NCBI GenBank assembly: GCA_910578085.1 | Contig: CAJTPM010000022.1 | Location: 1 to 64,000, forward strand | Origin: an uncultured Lachnospiraceae bacterium | Lineage (GTDB): Bacteria > Bacillota > Clostridia > Lachnospirales > Lachnospiraceae | Length of the DNA stretch: 64,000 nt | Reading direction: 5' to 3' | Shown here: positions 16,013 through 24,865 of the stretch, piece by piece | Layout of the letters: every line of letters starts with the position of its first letter | How positions within the stretch are numbered: position 1 is the first letter of the stretch | Notes under the pieces: generated by a model | The model's input: only the letters and a program-made list of their open reading frames with translations | What the model was told of the DNA's origin: nothing | Databases searched by the model: none | Translations under genes and position numbers: made by a program

Positions 16013-17353
16013 ATGGCAAAGTTTGGCATAAATGACATTTTGAACGCAAAGACAAAGGCAGCGGGAGCGCCCACGGCGGCAGAGGGATACAAAGAGATTT
16101 ATTTAAGCCCGTATGAGGTAAAGGCAGCGCCAGAGAACACGCACCAGAACTTAGAGAACATAGAGGAACTGGCAGACAGCTTTTTACACGTAGGACAAGA
16201 GCAGCCCACGGTATTAGCGAGGATAAAGGGCGAATATTTCATAATCGACGGACACAGACGCAACGCTGCTAATATTCTGAATTTGGAGCGGGGACACAAG
16301 GAGTATGAAAAAGTCCTCTACCGCTATATGGATATGAGCGAGGCTATGTATGAGCTGCGGCTACTGGCTGGCAACGGATACACGCAGCCGCTTACGGCAT
16401 ATGAGAAAACCAGGTTAGTAGAGCGCACCAAAGCGGCGCTGATGCGGGCAAAGGAAGAGGACGGGCTAGAGATACAAGGCAAAATGCGGGATTTGATAGC
16501 CGCTATGCTGAATGAGAGCAGCACCAACGTAGCCAGAATGGAGAGCATAAACAATAACGCCACGCCAGAGGTAAAAGAGCAGCTTAAGAGCGGCAATATG
16601 GGTATCACTGCTGCTTATGAGGCTGCAAAGCTGCCGCCAGAAGAGCAGAAAGCCATTGCTGATAAAGTGGCAGCAGGCGAGGACATAAGGGCAAAGGAGA
16701 TAGCCGCAAAGGTGGCAGAGAAAAAGGCGGGCGACGATTACGAAACGCCACACCCAGAAAGCATAACTTCTTTGTGCTATTCCTGCCAGAGATATAAGGA
16801 CTGCAACGTAAAAACTGGGACTTGCGAGAAGTGCGACCAGTACATAAACAAGGCAGAGGCAGAAAAGACCGACGAACAGCGGTATAACGAAGAGCAGGAC
16901 AGAATAGACAAGCAGACCAGAAAGAAATTGCAGCAGCAGGCAGACAAGGAAAAAATGGAAAATCTGCCAAGTGACAGAAAAACAGAGGATAAAGTACATG
17001 AGATAAAAATAGCAGCGTCTTACTATGACGACGTTACAAGCGGCAGGAAACGCTTTGAACTGCGGAAAAATGACAGAGGCTATAAAGTGGGCGACAGCCT
17101 TAAAATGCTGGAATTTGACGAGGGAAAGCACACGGGGCGCATAATTGATGCAGATATTATTTATATGCTGGAAGATTATGCAGGGCTGGAAGAGGGCTAT
17201 TGTATTCTGGGAATTGATGTGAAAGCGTTTAGCGGAATGGTGTCCGAAACGGACACGGGGGCAGAGCAGATAGCGGGACAAATGAGCATTGAGGATTACC
17301 AGAAAGGCGGGCAGGCAGGAAATGAACAGACGGCAGCGGAAAAAGAAGAGTAA
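16013..17353 (+). CDS. ParB-like protein fused to a C-terminal DUF3850/ASCH-like domain
   Basis: 446 aa. Residues 25-110 form the ParB N-terminal domain (YLSPYEVKAAPENTHQNLENI, IIDGHRRNAANIL, with GHRR as the CTP/ATP-binding box). Helical DNA-binding region to about 235. A Cys cluster CYSCQRYKDC / CEKCDQY is a possible zinc site. Residues 320-400 (VHEIKIAASYYDDVTSGRK, FELRKNDRGYKVGDSLKM) match DUF3850, an ASCH/PUA-like RNA- or base-recognising fold. It is the likely partner of the ParA at 14837. The fusion is unusual for a partition protein. Confidence 0.8.
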   Translation: MAKFGINDILNAKTKAAGAPTAAEGYKEIYLSPYEVKAAPENTHQNLENIEELADSFLHVGQEQPTVLARIKGEYFIIDGHRRNAANILNLERGHKEYEKVLYRYMDMSEAMYELRLLAGNGYTQPLTAYEKTRLVERTKAALMRAKEEDGLEIQGKMRDLIAAMLNESSTNVARMESINNNATPEVKEQLKSGNMGITAAYEAAKLPPEEQKAIADKVAAGEDIRAKEIAAKVAEKKAGDDYETPHPESITSLCYSCQRYKDCNVKTGTCEKCDQYINKAEAEKTDEQRYNEEQDRIDKQTRKKLQQQADKEKMENLPSDRKTEDKVHEIKIAASYYDDVTSGRKRFELRKNDRGYKVGDSLKMLEFDEGKHTGRIIDADIIYMLEDYAGLEEGYCILGIDVKAFSGMVSETDTGAEQIAGQMSIEDYQKGGQAGNEQTAAEKEE

Positions 17354-17564
17354 GCAGCAGGAAATAACAATTTTCATAGGCTGCGAAAGGGTAGCCAAAG
17401 TAGGGGACTACCGAAAAATGAAAGAAAGCATAGAGTACCAGCTTAGAGCGGGCAGCGTAGTTTTGCTGCCTGCCTATCTGCACGTTGAGGCAATTATACA
17501 GCAGCGGGGCAGCAGGCGTATTGAGATTAAGCAGGAAAGCGAGGTAAAACGGCATGAAGTATAG
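17322..17564 (+). CDS. Small basic phage protein, unknown function
   Basis: 80 aa from ATG 17322, overlapping the ParB stop. Basic start (NRRQRKKKSKQQE), then IFIGCERVAKVGDYRK and VVLLPAYLHVEAI. It may bind nucleic acid. Overlaps the next gene. Confidence 0.5.
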   Translation: MNRRQRKKKSKQQEITIFIGCERVAKVGDYRKMKESIEYQLRAGSVVLLPAYLHVEAIIQQRGSRRIEIKQESEVKRHEV

Positions 17565-18087
17565 GCAGTGGAAAAAGAATTATAAAAAATTGCATGGAGT
17601 AAACCCGCCTTTAGAACTGGATAAGCGCAAGCAACGCAGACTTGCGAAAAAGGCAGTTAAGACTATAAGACTTGTGGACTTTACGGCAGCAGCCACAAGA
17701 GCGGCAGAGGCACTTACAAACGCTTTTGCATCTGTAATGCGGGGGCTGGGCGGTGCTTTTGATACGGCGGGGACGGTATGCAGGAATGTTGCGGATAATG
17801 TGCAGCCGATAGAGATTAGAGGGCGTGTATTTAGCTGGCAAGTAAGGGAATACGGCAACAGTCTTTATGCTGTATATGAGATAAACGCACTGGGCGGCGC
17901 TGACGAGCTTAGAGCCGTTACATATAGCCAAAAGGCAGCAGAAAAGATAGCGGAGATATTAGAGAGCGACCACTTAGAACATATAAGGCAGACAAGCCCA
18001 GATAGGATACAGCGCAGGAATGATGCGGCAGACAGCCTGCGGGCAGCGGTCATTACGGCATATGAAAGCGGGGCGTTTGGAAAATGA
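17554..18087 (+). CDS. Phage protein, unknown function
   Basis: 177 aa; leader GAAAGCGAGGTAA at 17535-17547. Basic N-terminus, an Ala-rich helical middle (AAATRAAEALTNAFASVMRG), then a beta region (VFSWQVREYGNSLYAVYEI). No domain recognised. Confidence 0.5.
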   Translation: MKYRQWKKNYKKLHGVNPPLELDKRKQRRLAKKAVKTIRLVDFTAAATRAAEALTNAFASVMRGLGGAFDTAGTVCRNVADNVQPIEIRGRVFSWQVREYGNSLYAVYEINALGGADELRAVTYSQKAAEKIAEILESDHLEHIRQTSPDRIQRRNDAADSLRAAVITAYESGAFGK

Positions 18088-18413
18088 TAAAATTTATGGA
18101 CGAGATTGTAGAGGCGGTAGAGCAGTTTGTAGAGGGAGTAGGCGAAAATGCGCTTATCATACTGGGGGTACTGGCAAAGATAGTGATTTTAATAACTACG
18201 CCAGCATGGATAGTGCCATACAAAGCGATAAGGCGGGCGCTGGAATGGCGGGCAAATTACAGCTACGCAAAAGAGGTGGCTAAAATGGGAGAATATGCAA
18301 TAGCGGGATTTAAGGCAGGGCTTGAAAGTGTGGAAAAGCCAAAATGTGAAAGCCCAGACTGCGACAGCTGCCCGTTTCCACCGTGCCAGAAAGGAGAGGG
18401 CGGGCATGACTAA
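18084..18413 (+). CDS. Small membrane protein with C-terminal Cys motif
   Basis: 109 aa. One membrane segment ALIILGVLAKIVILITTPA, then a helix and CESPDCDSCPFPPC near the end. Overlaps both neighbours. Function unknown. Confidence 0.5.
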   Translation: MIKFMDEIVEAVEQFVEGVGENALIILGVLAKIVILITTPAWIVPYKAIRRALEWRANYSYAKEVAKMGEYAIAGFKAGLESVEKPKCESPDCDSCPFPPCQKGEGGHD

Positions 18414-18516
18414 TATTTTATTGATTATTGCAATTTTGCTGCTGGTGGATATTTACGGGCAGCTTAAGAAAATGAATGAAAGGCAGGACAAAGAAAATGC
18501 AGGAAATAACGATTGA
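18406..18516 (+). CDS. 36-residue membrane peptide
   Basis: MTNILLIIAILLLVDIYG is a single membrane helix followed by a polar tail. Ribosome site AAAGGAG; overlaps the genes on both sides. Could be a lysis or regulatory peptide; unproven. Confidence 0.45.
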   Translation: MTNILLIIAILLLVDIYGQLKKMNERQDKENAGNND

Positions 18517-19006
18517 AGTAACGCCAGAAGTAGAGCAGCTGATACAGAAAGCAGCAAAGGCAGCAGTAGCCGAGTATAAGCGGCAGGAAGAAAAAGAGCG
18601 CAAGCGTGATAAGTACCACAATACTTTTACGCTTATGAAATGCTACCGTGATGCCGCTTTCCATATCGAGAACGCCATAAGCGACGGCGAGCAGTTAGAG
18701 CTTAAGGGAATGACCGACGAGCAGCAGAGGACGTACTTAGAGAGCGTGAGGCGCAGCCGCTTTAAAACTCTGATTATGACAGCGCACATAGACAAGGCGG
18801 TAGAAGAGATAGAGCATAGGCGCAGAATGGCTGGCAGGGAAATAGAGTATAACGCTTTTGAGCTGTACTTTATGCAGGGCTGGGACTATGAGGCAATAGC
18901 AGAGAAACTGGGGACGGGGAAGAACACGCCGAGGCGCTGGGTAACTGGCATAATCAATGAGTTGTCGGTACTGTTATGGGGCATAGACGAGGATAAGCTA
19001 AAATAG
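18497..19006 (+). CDS. ArpU-like late transcription regulator (sigma-like HTH)
   Basis: 169 aa from ATG 18497. The N-terminal half is helical and charged. The C-terminus has FELYFMQGWDYEAIAEKLG then GKNTPRRWVTGIINEL, an HTH like that of ArpU/RinA-type phage regulators and sigma region 4. Such proteins sit just before the terminase genes and switch on late transcription. Fifteen bases after its stop begins an array of three CGTGGT repeats upstream of a consensus promoter, its probable target. Confidence 0.7.
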   Translation: MQEITIEVTPEVEQLIQKAAKAAVAEYKRQEEKERKRDKYHNTFTLMKCYRDAAFHIENAISDGEQLELKGMTDEQQRTYLESVRRSRFKTLIMTAHIDKAVEEIEHRRRMAGREIEYNAFELYFMQGWDYEAIAEKLGTGKNTPRRWVTGIINELSVLLWGIDEDKLK

Positions 19007-19021
19007 CAGGCTGGCAGCAGG

Positions 19022-19049
19022 CGTGGTAATACCGTGGTAAAAACGTGGT
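19022..19049 (+). promoter_or_regulatory. Three phased CGTGGT repeats upstream of the late promoter
   Basis: CGTGGT starts at 19022, 19033 and 19044, exactly 11 bp apart, so all sit on one helix face. The last ends two bases before the -35 box. This is the layout of an activator site, probably for the ArpU-like protein just upstream. Confidence 0.7.
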
Positions 19050-19050
19050 G

Positions 19051-19079
19051 TTTACATGGGAATTTGAAAGCTGTATAAT
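19051..19079 (+). promoter_or_regulatory. Late promoter
   Basis: TTTACA (19051-19056), a 17-bp spacer, TATAAT (19074-19079). Transcription would start near 19086, five bases before a terminator hairpin. Confidence 0.8.
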
Positions 19080-19085
19080 GGTAAC

Positions 19086-19147
19086 ATGAAAAGAGTAGGC
19101 GATAGCTTAAACCGCAGCAGGCGGCAGCAGTAGCCTACTCTTTTTTG
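19086..19147 (+). ncRNA. Promoter-proximal terminator: attenuated late leader or small RNA
   Basis: AAGAGTAGGC (19091-19100) pairs perfectly with GCCTACTCTT (19133-19142), then TTTTG. The 32-nt loop holds a CCGC/GCGG mini-stem. A transcript from the late promoter would be about 60 nt unless anti-terminated. This resembles the pR'-tR' arrangement of lambdoid late operons. Confidence 0.65.
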
Positions 19148-19223
19148 TTTTCATTCTTTAGCCTCTACCCAGTGCATGAAACTTAGGGCGCTGGGAATAC
19201 AAAGAGAAAGGAGCGGGGAAAGT

Positions 19224-19523
19224 ATGAAAGCATGGGCTAAGAGTTTCTATCTATCGGCGGCATGGGAGAATACCAGAGCCGCTTACTTAATGTCACAAGA
19301 TTATATATGCGAGCGCTGCGGCGAGCCTGCAAAGGTGGCGCACCACAAGTGCTACATAACCAGAGCGAACATTAACGACGCAAACATAACGCTTAACTGG
19401 GATAACCTAGAGGCGCTGTGCCAAGACTGCCACAACAAAGAGCATCATAAGCGCACGCCGCAACTGCGGTACGGTTTTGATGCAGACGGGCGCATAGTCC
19501 CCCCTATTCAGAAAAATAATTAA
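19224..19523 (+). CDS. HNH endonuclease
   Basis: 99 aa from ATG 19224 (ribosome site GAAAGGAG). CERCG then AHHKCYITRANIN, NLEALCQDCHNKEHH form the HNH fold with two zinc CxxC pairs and catalytic His. In HK97-type phages this gene precedes the terminase and helps cut DNA during packaging. Confidence 0.9.
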   Translation: MKAWAKSFYLSAAWENTRAAYLMSQDYICERCGEPAKVAHHKCYITRANINDANITLNWDNLEALCQDCHNKEHHKRTPQLRYGFDADGRIVPPIQKNN

Positions 19524-19629
19524 AGGGGGAAGATACCGAGGGGGATACCCTAAAATTACCCTACGGGCGTGCGCATACGTGGTGTAGGGGGTGTGGTGGG
19601 GCGCAGGAGAGGAAAGCGGGGTAAAAGGA

Positions 19630-19983
19630 ATGGCGACAAAGACGGAAAAGACGAAAGAACAGCGCATTAAGTCCGAGAAGAGCAGGCTTAAGAAGATTTT
19701 CAAGGACTTAGACGAAAACAAGAAAAACTTAGTAACGCCGCTGATAGAAAAGGCTGCATTTATGAGCGTGGAGCTGGACGACTTGCAGGAAATCATAGAG
19801 CAGGACGGATGGACGAGCGAGTACAAGAACGGCGAGAACCAGTACGGGACAAAGAAAAGCCCAGAGGCAGACACGTACATAGCATTAAGCAAGAATTATG
19901 CAGCAGTCATTAAGCAGCTGACCGATTTAGTACCAGCTGCGAAACGGAAGAAAAGCAGGCTAGAGGCGCTGCGGGAAGAATAG
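19630..19983 (+). CDS. Terminase small subunit (P27-like)
   Basis: 117 aa from ATG 19630. Lys-rich N-terminus with RIKSEKSRLKKIFKDLDENK, ending in LTDLVPAAKRKKSRLEAL, as in P27-family small terminases. Lies between HNH and TerL, the usual order. It recognises the packaging site. Confidence 0.8.
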   Translation: MATKTEKTKEQRIKSEKSRLKKIFKDLDENKKNLVTPLIEKAAFMSVELDDLQEIIEQDGWTSEYKNGENQYGTKKSPEADTYIALSKNYAAVIKQLTDLVPAAKRKKSRLEALREE

Positions 19984-19989
19984 GCGAAA

Positions 19990-21642
19990 GTGCCGTATAA
20001 AAACTATATCTATGAGTACCACGCTAAGATTACAAGCGGCGAAATTGTAGCGGGAAAGTGGATAAAGGAAATATATAAAATCATTGTAGGCGGGCTGGAA
20101 AAGCAGGAATATTTTTTCAATGCAAAGGCGGCAAACAAGGCTATAAAATTCATAGAGAATTTTTGCCACCACAGCAAGGGGCGCAATGATTTAATCAAGT
20201 TGGAGCTATGGCAGAAAGCCATAGTTTCTGTAATTTTTGGCATACAAGACGCAGAAAAAACACGTATTTTCCGTGAGATTTTTATAGTAATCGGCAGGAA
20301 AAACGGAAAAAGTTTGTTTGCATCTGCGATTATTGCATACATGGTATACCTAGAGCCAGAGTACGGGCAGGAAATCTATTGCTTAGCGCCAAAGTTAGAC
20401 CAAGCGACGCTGGTATATGACGGATTTTATAAAATGGTGCAGGCAGAGGACGAGCTAAACGAGCTGGCGAAAAAGCGGCGCAGCGATATTTACTACGAGG
20501 AAACAAACAGCTTTGTAAAGCCTATCGCATTTAACGCCAAGAAGTCTGACGGATTTAACCCGCAGCTGGTGGTATGTGACGAAATGGCGGCATGGAGCGG
20601 CGACGCAGGGCTAAAGCAGTATGAGGTTATGAAGTCTGCTTTAGGCGCACGCCGCCAGCCTATGATTTTGTCTATCAGTACCGCAGGCTACATAAACGAC
20701 AGCATATATGACGAGCTGATGAAACGCAGCACCAGCTTTTTAAAGGGCAACAGCAAGGAAAGGCGGCTTTTGCCGTTCCTTTACATGATAGACGACGTGG
20801 AAAAGTGGAACGATATAGAAGAGCTTAAGAAAGCTAACCCAAACATGGGCGTATCTGTACAAGAGAGCTTTTTCACGGACGAGATAGCAGTAGCAGAAAA
20901 CAGCTTAAGCAAGCGGGCAGAATTTTTAACAAAATACTGCAATATCAAGCAGAACAGCTCTATAGCGTGGCTGGAATATGCGACGGTGGACGGCGCAGGC
21001 ATTGAAAAGACCTTAGAGGACTTTAAGGACTGCTACGCCGTGGGTGGCATAGACTTAAGCCAGACAACAGACTTGACCGCAGCCAGCGTGGTAATTGAAA
21101 AGGACGGCGTACTTTATGCGTTCACGCAATTCTTTATGCCACGGGGAAAGCTGGAAACCTTGCAGGCTACGGACGGCGTGCCGTATGACATTTTTGTCAA
21201 AAAGGGGCTGATAACCTTAAGCGGCGAGAACTACGTAGACTACCACGACGTATACGCATGGTTTACGGGGCTGGTAGAAAATTACGGTATTTATATACTC
21301 AAAATAGGGTATGACCGATACATGGCAAAATATCTGATTGAGGAATTGAAAGACTACGGTTTCCAGACAGACGACGTGCATCAAGGGGAAAACTTAACGC
21401 CAGTCATACGGGAGTTTGAGGGTATCATAAAGGACGGAAATTTCAAGATTGTAGACAACAATTTACTAAAGACACATTTCTTGAATGTTGCGCTTAAGCA
21501 CAACATGGAAACAAGGAAATTCAGACCGATAAAGATAGAGCAGCGGGCGCATATCGACGGCTTTGTATCCGTCATAGACGCTATGACGGTACGGCAGAAA
21601 TACTGGGAAGAGTGCGGCGAGCTGCTTAAAAACGCCGCATAG
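19990..21642 (+). CDS. Terminase large subunit
   Basis: 550 aa from GTG 19990. ATPase: Walker A-like IVIGRKNGKSLFASA near residue 100, Walker B LVVCDEMAAW. Nuclease domain: GGIDLSQTTDLTA and later Asp residues (KIGYDRYMAKYL). It packages DNA into the prohead. No frameshift. Confidence 0.93.
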   Translation: MPYKNYIYEYHAKITSGEIVAGKWIKEIYKIIVGGLEKQEYFFNAKAANKAIKFIENFCHHSKGRNDLIKLELWQKAIVSVIFGIQDAEKTRIFREIFIVIGRKNGKSLFASAIIAYMVYLEPEYGQEIYCLAPKLDQATLVYDGFYKMVQAEDELNELAKKRRSDIYYEETNSFVKPIAFNAKKSDGFNPQLVVCDEMAAWSGDAGLKQYEVMKSALGARRQPMILSISTAGYINDSIYDELMKRSTSFLKGNSKERRLLPFLYMIDDVEKWNDIEELKKANPNMGVSVQESFFTDEIAVAENSLSKRAEFLTKYCNIKQNSSIAWLEYATVDGAGIEKTLEDFKDCYAVGGIDLSQTTDLTAASVVIEKDGVLYAFTQFFMPRGKLETLQATDGVPYDIFVKKGLITLSGENYVDYHDVYAWFTGLVENYGIYILKIGYDRYMAKYLIEELKDYGFQTDDVHQGENLTPVIREFEGIIKDGNFKIVDNNLLKTHFLNVALKHNMETRKFRPIKIEQRAHIDGFVSVIDAMTVRQKYWEECGELLKNAA

Positions 21643-21650
21643 AAAGGAGA

Positions 21651-22949
21651 GTGGACGGTATCAAATTCTTAGACTATCTTTTTCATGGTAAAGAGCTGCG
21701 TTATATCGACAGCTATTTTAAGATGCTGAACGGGTACAGCCCGACGTTTACCAGCTACAGCGGCGGCGTGTATGAAATGGACTTGACCAGAACGGCAGTA
21801 AACAGCTTTGCCACGCATTGTAGCAAACTAAAGCCAGAGATAGAGGGCAGCGCACTAAAGCGGCTGGAAAAGACGCTACAGCAAAAGCCCAATTATTTCA
21901 TGGATACGACAAAATTCATTAAGCGGGTGGCGACCTATGTAGCGGTGGAACACACCGCTTTTATTGTGCCGGTAGAGGACAGATACGGGACGCTGTGCGG
22001 CTGGTATCCGCTGCGTGCGCAGCGCTGCGAGGTAGTAGAGGCGGCAGGAAAAGTGTACTTACGGTATCTTTTTGGGAACGGGGAACACGGCGCTATTGAG
22101 TTTGAGCGTGTGGGGATTATGACGGACTTTGAATATAAAGACGACCTTTTCGGAGAGGATAACCGCACGCTAAAGCCGACAATGCAGCTGATACATACGC
22201 AGAATGAGGGAATTATAAACGCCGTCAAAAATTCCGCAAATATCCGTTTTCTGGCAAAGGTGGCAAATATGCTGAAACCAGAGGACATAAAGAAAGAGCG
22301 GCAGAGGTTTACCGAGGAAAACTTAAGCGCAAAGAATGACAGCGGCATGATTATTTATGACAACAAATTCAGCGAGCTTAAGCAGGTGGAAAGCAAGCCG
22401 TACACGCCAAACGCCTTGCAGATGCAGAACATACAAGAGAATGTATGCACGCACTTTGGTACAAACATGGATATCCTGCAAAACAAGTTCAATGAGGAAA
22501 CGTGGAACGCCTACTATGAGGGGAAGATAGAGCCGTTTGCAATCCAGCTATCGCTTGTAATGTCAAACATGAGCTTTACGGAGCGTGAGAGGGCGTGCGG
22601 TAATGCTATCATGTTTTCTGCTAACCGCCTGCAATATGCCAGCAACGCAACAAAGCTGCAAGTAAGCACGCAGCTTTTTGACCGTGCGCTGCTTAACCGC
22701 AACGGCGTAATGGATATATGGAACATGGCGCACGTTGAGGACGGCGAAAAGTATTATATCCGCAAGGAATACACAGAGGTAAGCGAGCTGAAGAACAGCA
22801 CGGAAAAGCCGCAGATAATCATACAGCAAGTACCGCAGGCAGGGCAGCAGGCAGCAGAGCCAGCAAAGGACACACAGCAGCAGGAAACGCCGCCAGAGCC
22901 GCCGCAGGACGGCAGCGGGCAGAAAGAGGGTGTAAAAGATGCCGATTAA
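21651..22949 (+). CDS. Portal protein (HK97 family)
   Basis: 432 aa from GTG 21651 with AAAGGAG upstream. Features: FLDYLFHGKELRYIDSYFKM, FSELKQVESKPYTPNALQMQ and FGTNMDILQNKFNEETWNAYYEG, typical of phage portal proteins. The C-terminus is Gln/Pro-rich. Forms the DNA channel at one capsid vertex. Confidence 0.9.
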   Translation: MDGIKFLDYLFHGKELRYIDSYFKMLNGYSPTFTSYSGGVYEMDLTRTAVNSFATHCSKLKPEIEGSALKRLEKTLQQKPNYFMDTTKFIKRVATYVAVEHTAFIVPVEDRYGTLCGWYPLRAQRCEVVEAAGKVYLRYLFGNGEHGAIEFERVGIMTDFEYKDDLFGEDNRTLKPTMQLIHTQNEGIINAVKNSANIRFLAKVANMLKPEDIKKERQRFTEENLSAKNDSGMIIYDNKFSELKQVESKPYTPNALQMQNIQENVCTHFGTNMDILQNKFNEETWNAYYEGKIEPFAIQLSLVMSNMSFTERERACGNAIMFSANRLQYASNATKLQVSTQLFDRALLNRNGVMDIWNMAHVEDGEKYYIRKEYTEVSELKNSTEKPQIIIQQVPQAGQQAAEPAKDTQQQETPPEPPQDGSGQKEGVKDAD

Positions 22950-23535
22950 GAAAGAACGGGAATATAGGGCGCTGGCTGCGCCGCTGACCGCACAAGCCGC
23001 CACAAAGAGGATACAGACGGATTTTTACGTAGAGGGCTACGCTACTACGTTTGATGCGCCGTATCTGCTGTATGAGTTTGAGGACGGCACAAAGATTTAC
23101 GAAAGAATAGACGCACACGCACTGGACGGCGCAGACATGAGCGACGTTATCATGCAGTACGACCATGCAGGCAGGGTATTTGCCCGCCAGTCAAATAAAA
23201 CGCTTATCTTAGTCCCAGACCATAAGGGGCTTTTAGTCGCTGCCGATTTAGGCAGGACAGATTTAGCCCGTGGGCTTTACCAAGACATAGAGGCAGGCAT
23301 GATAAATAAAATGTCATGGGGCTTTACGGTGGCAGAGGAAAAATACGACAGACAGACGCACACAAGGACTATCTTAAGAATTAAAAAGGTTTATGACGTA
23401 TCCGCAGTGAGCATACCAGCAAACAGCGGTACGGAAATAAGCGCCCGTGCTTTTGCTGATAGGAGTTATGAGCAGGAGCGGCAGGAGTTGCTACAGAGGC
23501 GTATAAACTTACTAAAGATTAGGACGAGCTTATAA
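22939..23535 (+). CDS. Prohead maturation protease (HK97 type)
   Basis: 198 aa; overlaps the portal gene. GYATTFDAPY, MQYDHAGRVFARQSN (catalytic His), MSWGFTVAEEKYD and VYDVSAVSIPANSGTEI (catalytic Ser region) mark the U35-type caseinolytic fold. It cuts the scaffold part of the capsid protein. Confidence 0.9.
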   Translation: MPIKKEREYRALAAPLTAQAATKRIQTDFYVEGYATTFDAPYLLYEFEDGTKIYERIDAHALDGADMSDVIMQYDHAGRVFARQSNKTLILVPDHKGLLVAADLGRTDLARGLYQDIEAGMINKMSWGFTVAEEKYDRQTHTRTILRIKKVYDVSAVSIPANSGTEISARAFADRSYEQERQELLQRRINLLKIRTSL

Positions 23536-23565
23536 AAAATCAAAAACAGAAAAGGAGAATTGACA

Positions 23566-24810
23566 ATGCATCCAAGATTGAAAGAAATTGAAACCAGATT
23601 AGCCCAGATTAGAGGGGAATTAACCACAAGGGCGGCAGAACTGAAAGACGAGGAAATAGCGGCGCTGGAAAGTGAGGTAACGGCTTTGCAGGAAGAGCGG
23701 GCGGCGATTATTGCGGCAGCTGAACGGCGCACCAGCTTACTTGCCAGAATTGCGGCAGGCGAAACCGTAGGCGACGAGGCAGGCGACGGGAACGGCGCAG
23801 CGCCTATGGTGCTTAGGAACTTTGCAGGGGCAGCAGGCGAGGGGCAGGACGACGGCGACAAGTACGGCAGCATGGAATACCGCAAGGCATTTATGCAGTA
23901 TGTGTGCAGGGGCGAGGCGCTGCCGAAAGAGTACAGAGCCGACGCAGTAAGCAAGACCACAGACGTAGGGGCGGTTATCCCTACTACGGTGCTTAACCAG
24001 ATTGTAGAAAAGCTGGAAAGTACGGGCATGATTTTAACGCTTGTAACCAGAACGGCGTACAAGGGCGGCGTGGCTATCCCCGTATCCACCGTTAAGCCCG
24101 TGGCTACATGGGTAAGCGAGGGCAAGGGCAGCGACAAGCAGAATAAGGACATCAAGAAAGACGGAATGATTACCTTTGCATACCATAAGCTGCGCTGCGC
24201 AGTAGCCGTATCTCTGGAAGTTGATACAATGGCTATCAGTGCCTTTGAAAGCCTACTTATCAACAACATTGTAGAGGCTATGACAAAGGCATTAGAGCAG
24301 TCTATCATTGACGGAGACGGCAGCGGGAAACCGAAAGGGATTTTAGCGGAAACGCCCGCAGAGGGGCAGGAAGTGGAGAGCGCCGCACCGTCTTATGATG
24401 ATTTGATTGCAGCAGAGGCGGCGTTACCGCTGGCTTATGAGAATGGCGCTAAGTGGTGCATGAGCAAAAAAACTTTTATGGCGTATGTAGGCATTACGGA
24501 CAGCAACGGGCAGCCGATAGCCAGAGTAAACCACGGCATAGCGGGAAAGCCAGAGCGCACGCTTTTAGGCAGGGAAGTAGTGCTTTGCGATTATGTGGCG
24601 GCATACACAAAGACGCTGGCAGCAGGCACGGTTTTTGCGTTCCTTTTCAATTTCAAGGACTACGTGCTTAACACCAACTATGCTATGGGTGTTAAGAAGT
24701 ATGAGGACAACGACACCGACGACCAGATTACAAAGGGTATCATGCTGGCAGACGGCAAGGTAGTTGACAAAAACAGTCTGGTAACAGTCAAGAAGATTGC
24801 GGCGGCGTAA
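23566..24810 (+). CDS. Major capsid protein (HK97 fold) with N-terminal delta domain
   Basis: 414 aa from ATG 23566 (AAAGGAG). Residues 1-90 are a coiled-coil scaffold/delta domain (KEIETRLAQIRGELTTRA, ALESEVTALQEER) that the protease removes. The mature fold follows: VGAVIPTTVLNQIVEKLE, VAVSLEVDTMAISAFESL, ALEQSIIDGDGSGKPKGIL. Confidence 0.93.
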   Translation: MHPRLKEIETRLAQIRGELTTRAAELKDEEIAALESEVTALQEERAAIIAAAERRTSLLARIAAGETVGDEAGDGNGAAPMVLRNFAGAAGEGQDDGDKYGSMEYRKAFMQYVCRGEALPKEYRADAVSKTTDVGAVIPTTVLNQIVEKLESTGMILTLVTRTAYKGGVAIPVSTVKPVATWVSEGKGSDKQNKDIKKDGMITFAYHKLRCAVAVSLEVDTMAISAFESLLINNIVEAMTKALEQSIIDGDGSGKPKGILAETPAEGQEVESAAPSYDDLIAAEAALPLAYENGAKWCMSKKTFMAYVGITDSNGQPIARVNHGIAGKPERTLLGREVVLCDYVAAYTKTLAAGTVFAFLFNFKDYVLNTNYAMGVKKYEDNDTDDQITKGIMLADGKVVDKNSLVTVKKIAAA

Positions 24811-24865
24811 GGGAAAATACGGCGGCTGGCGTTCTGCGCTGGCTGCCAGAAATGAGGTATAGGGC

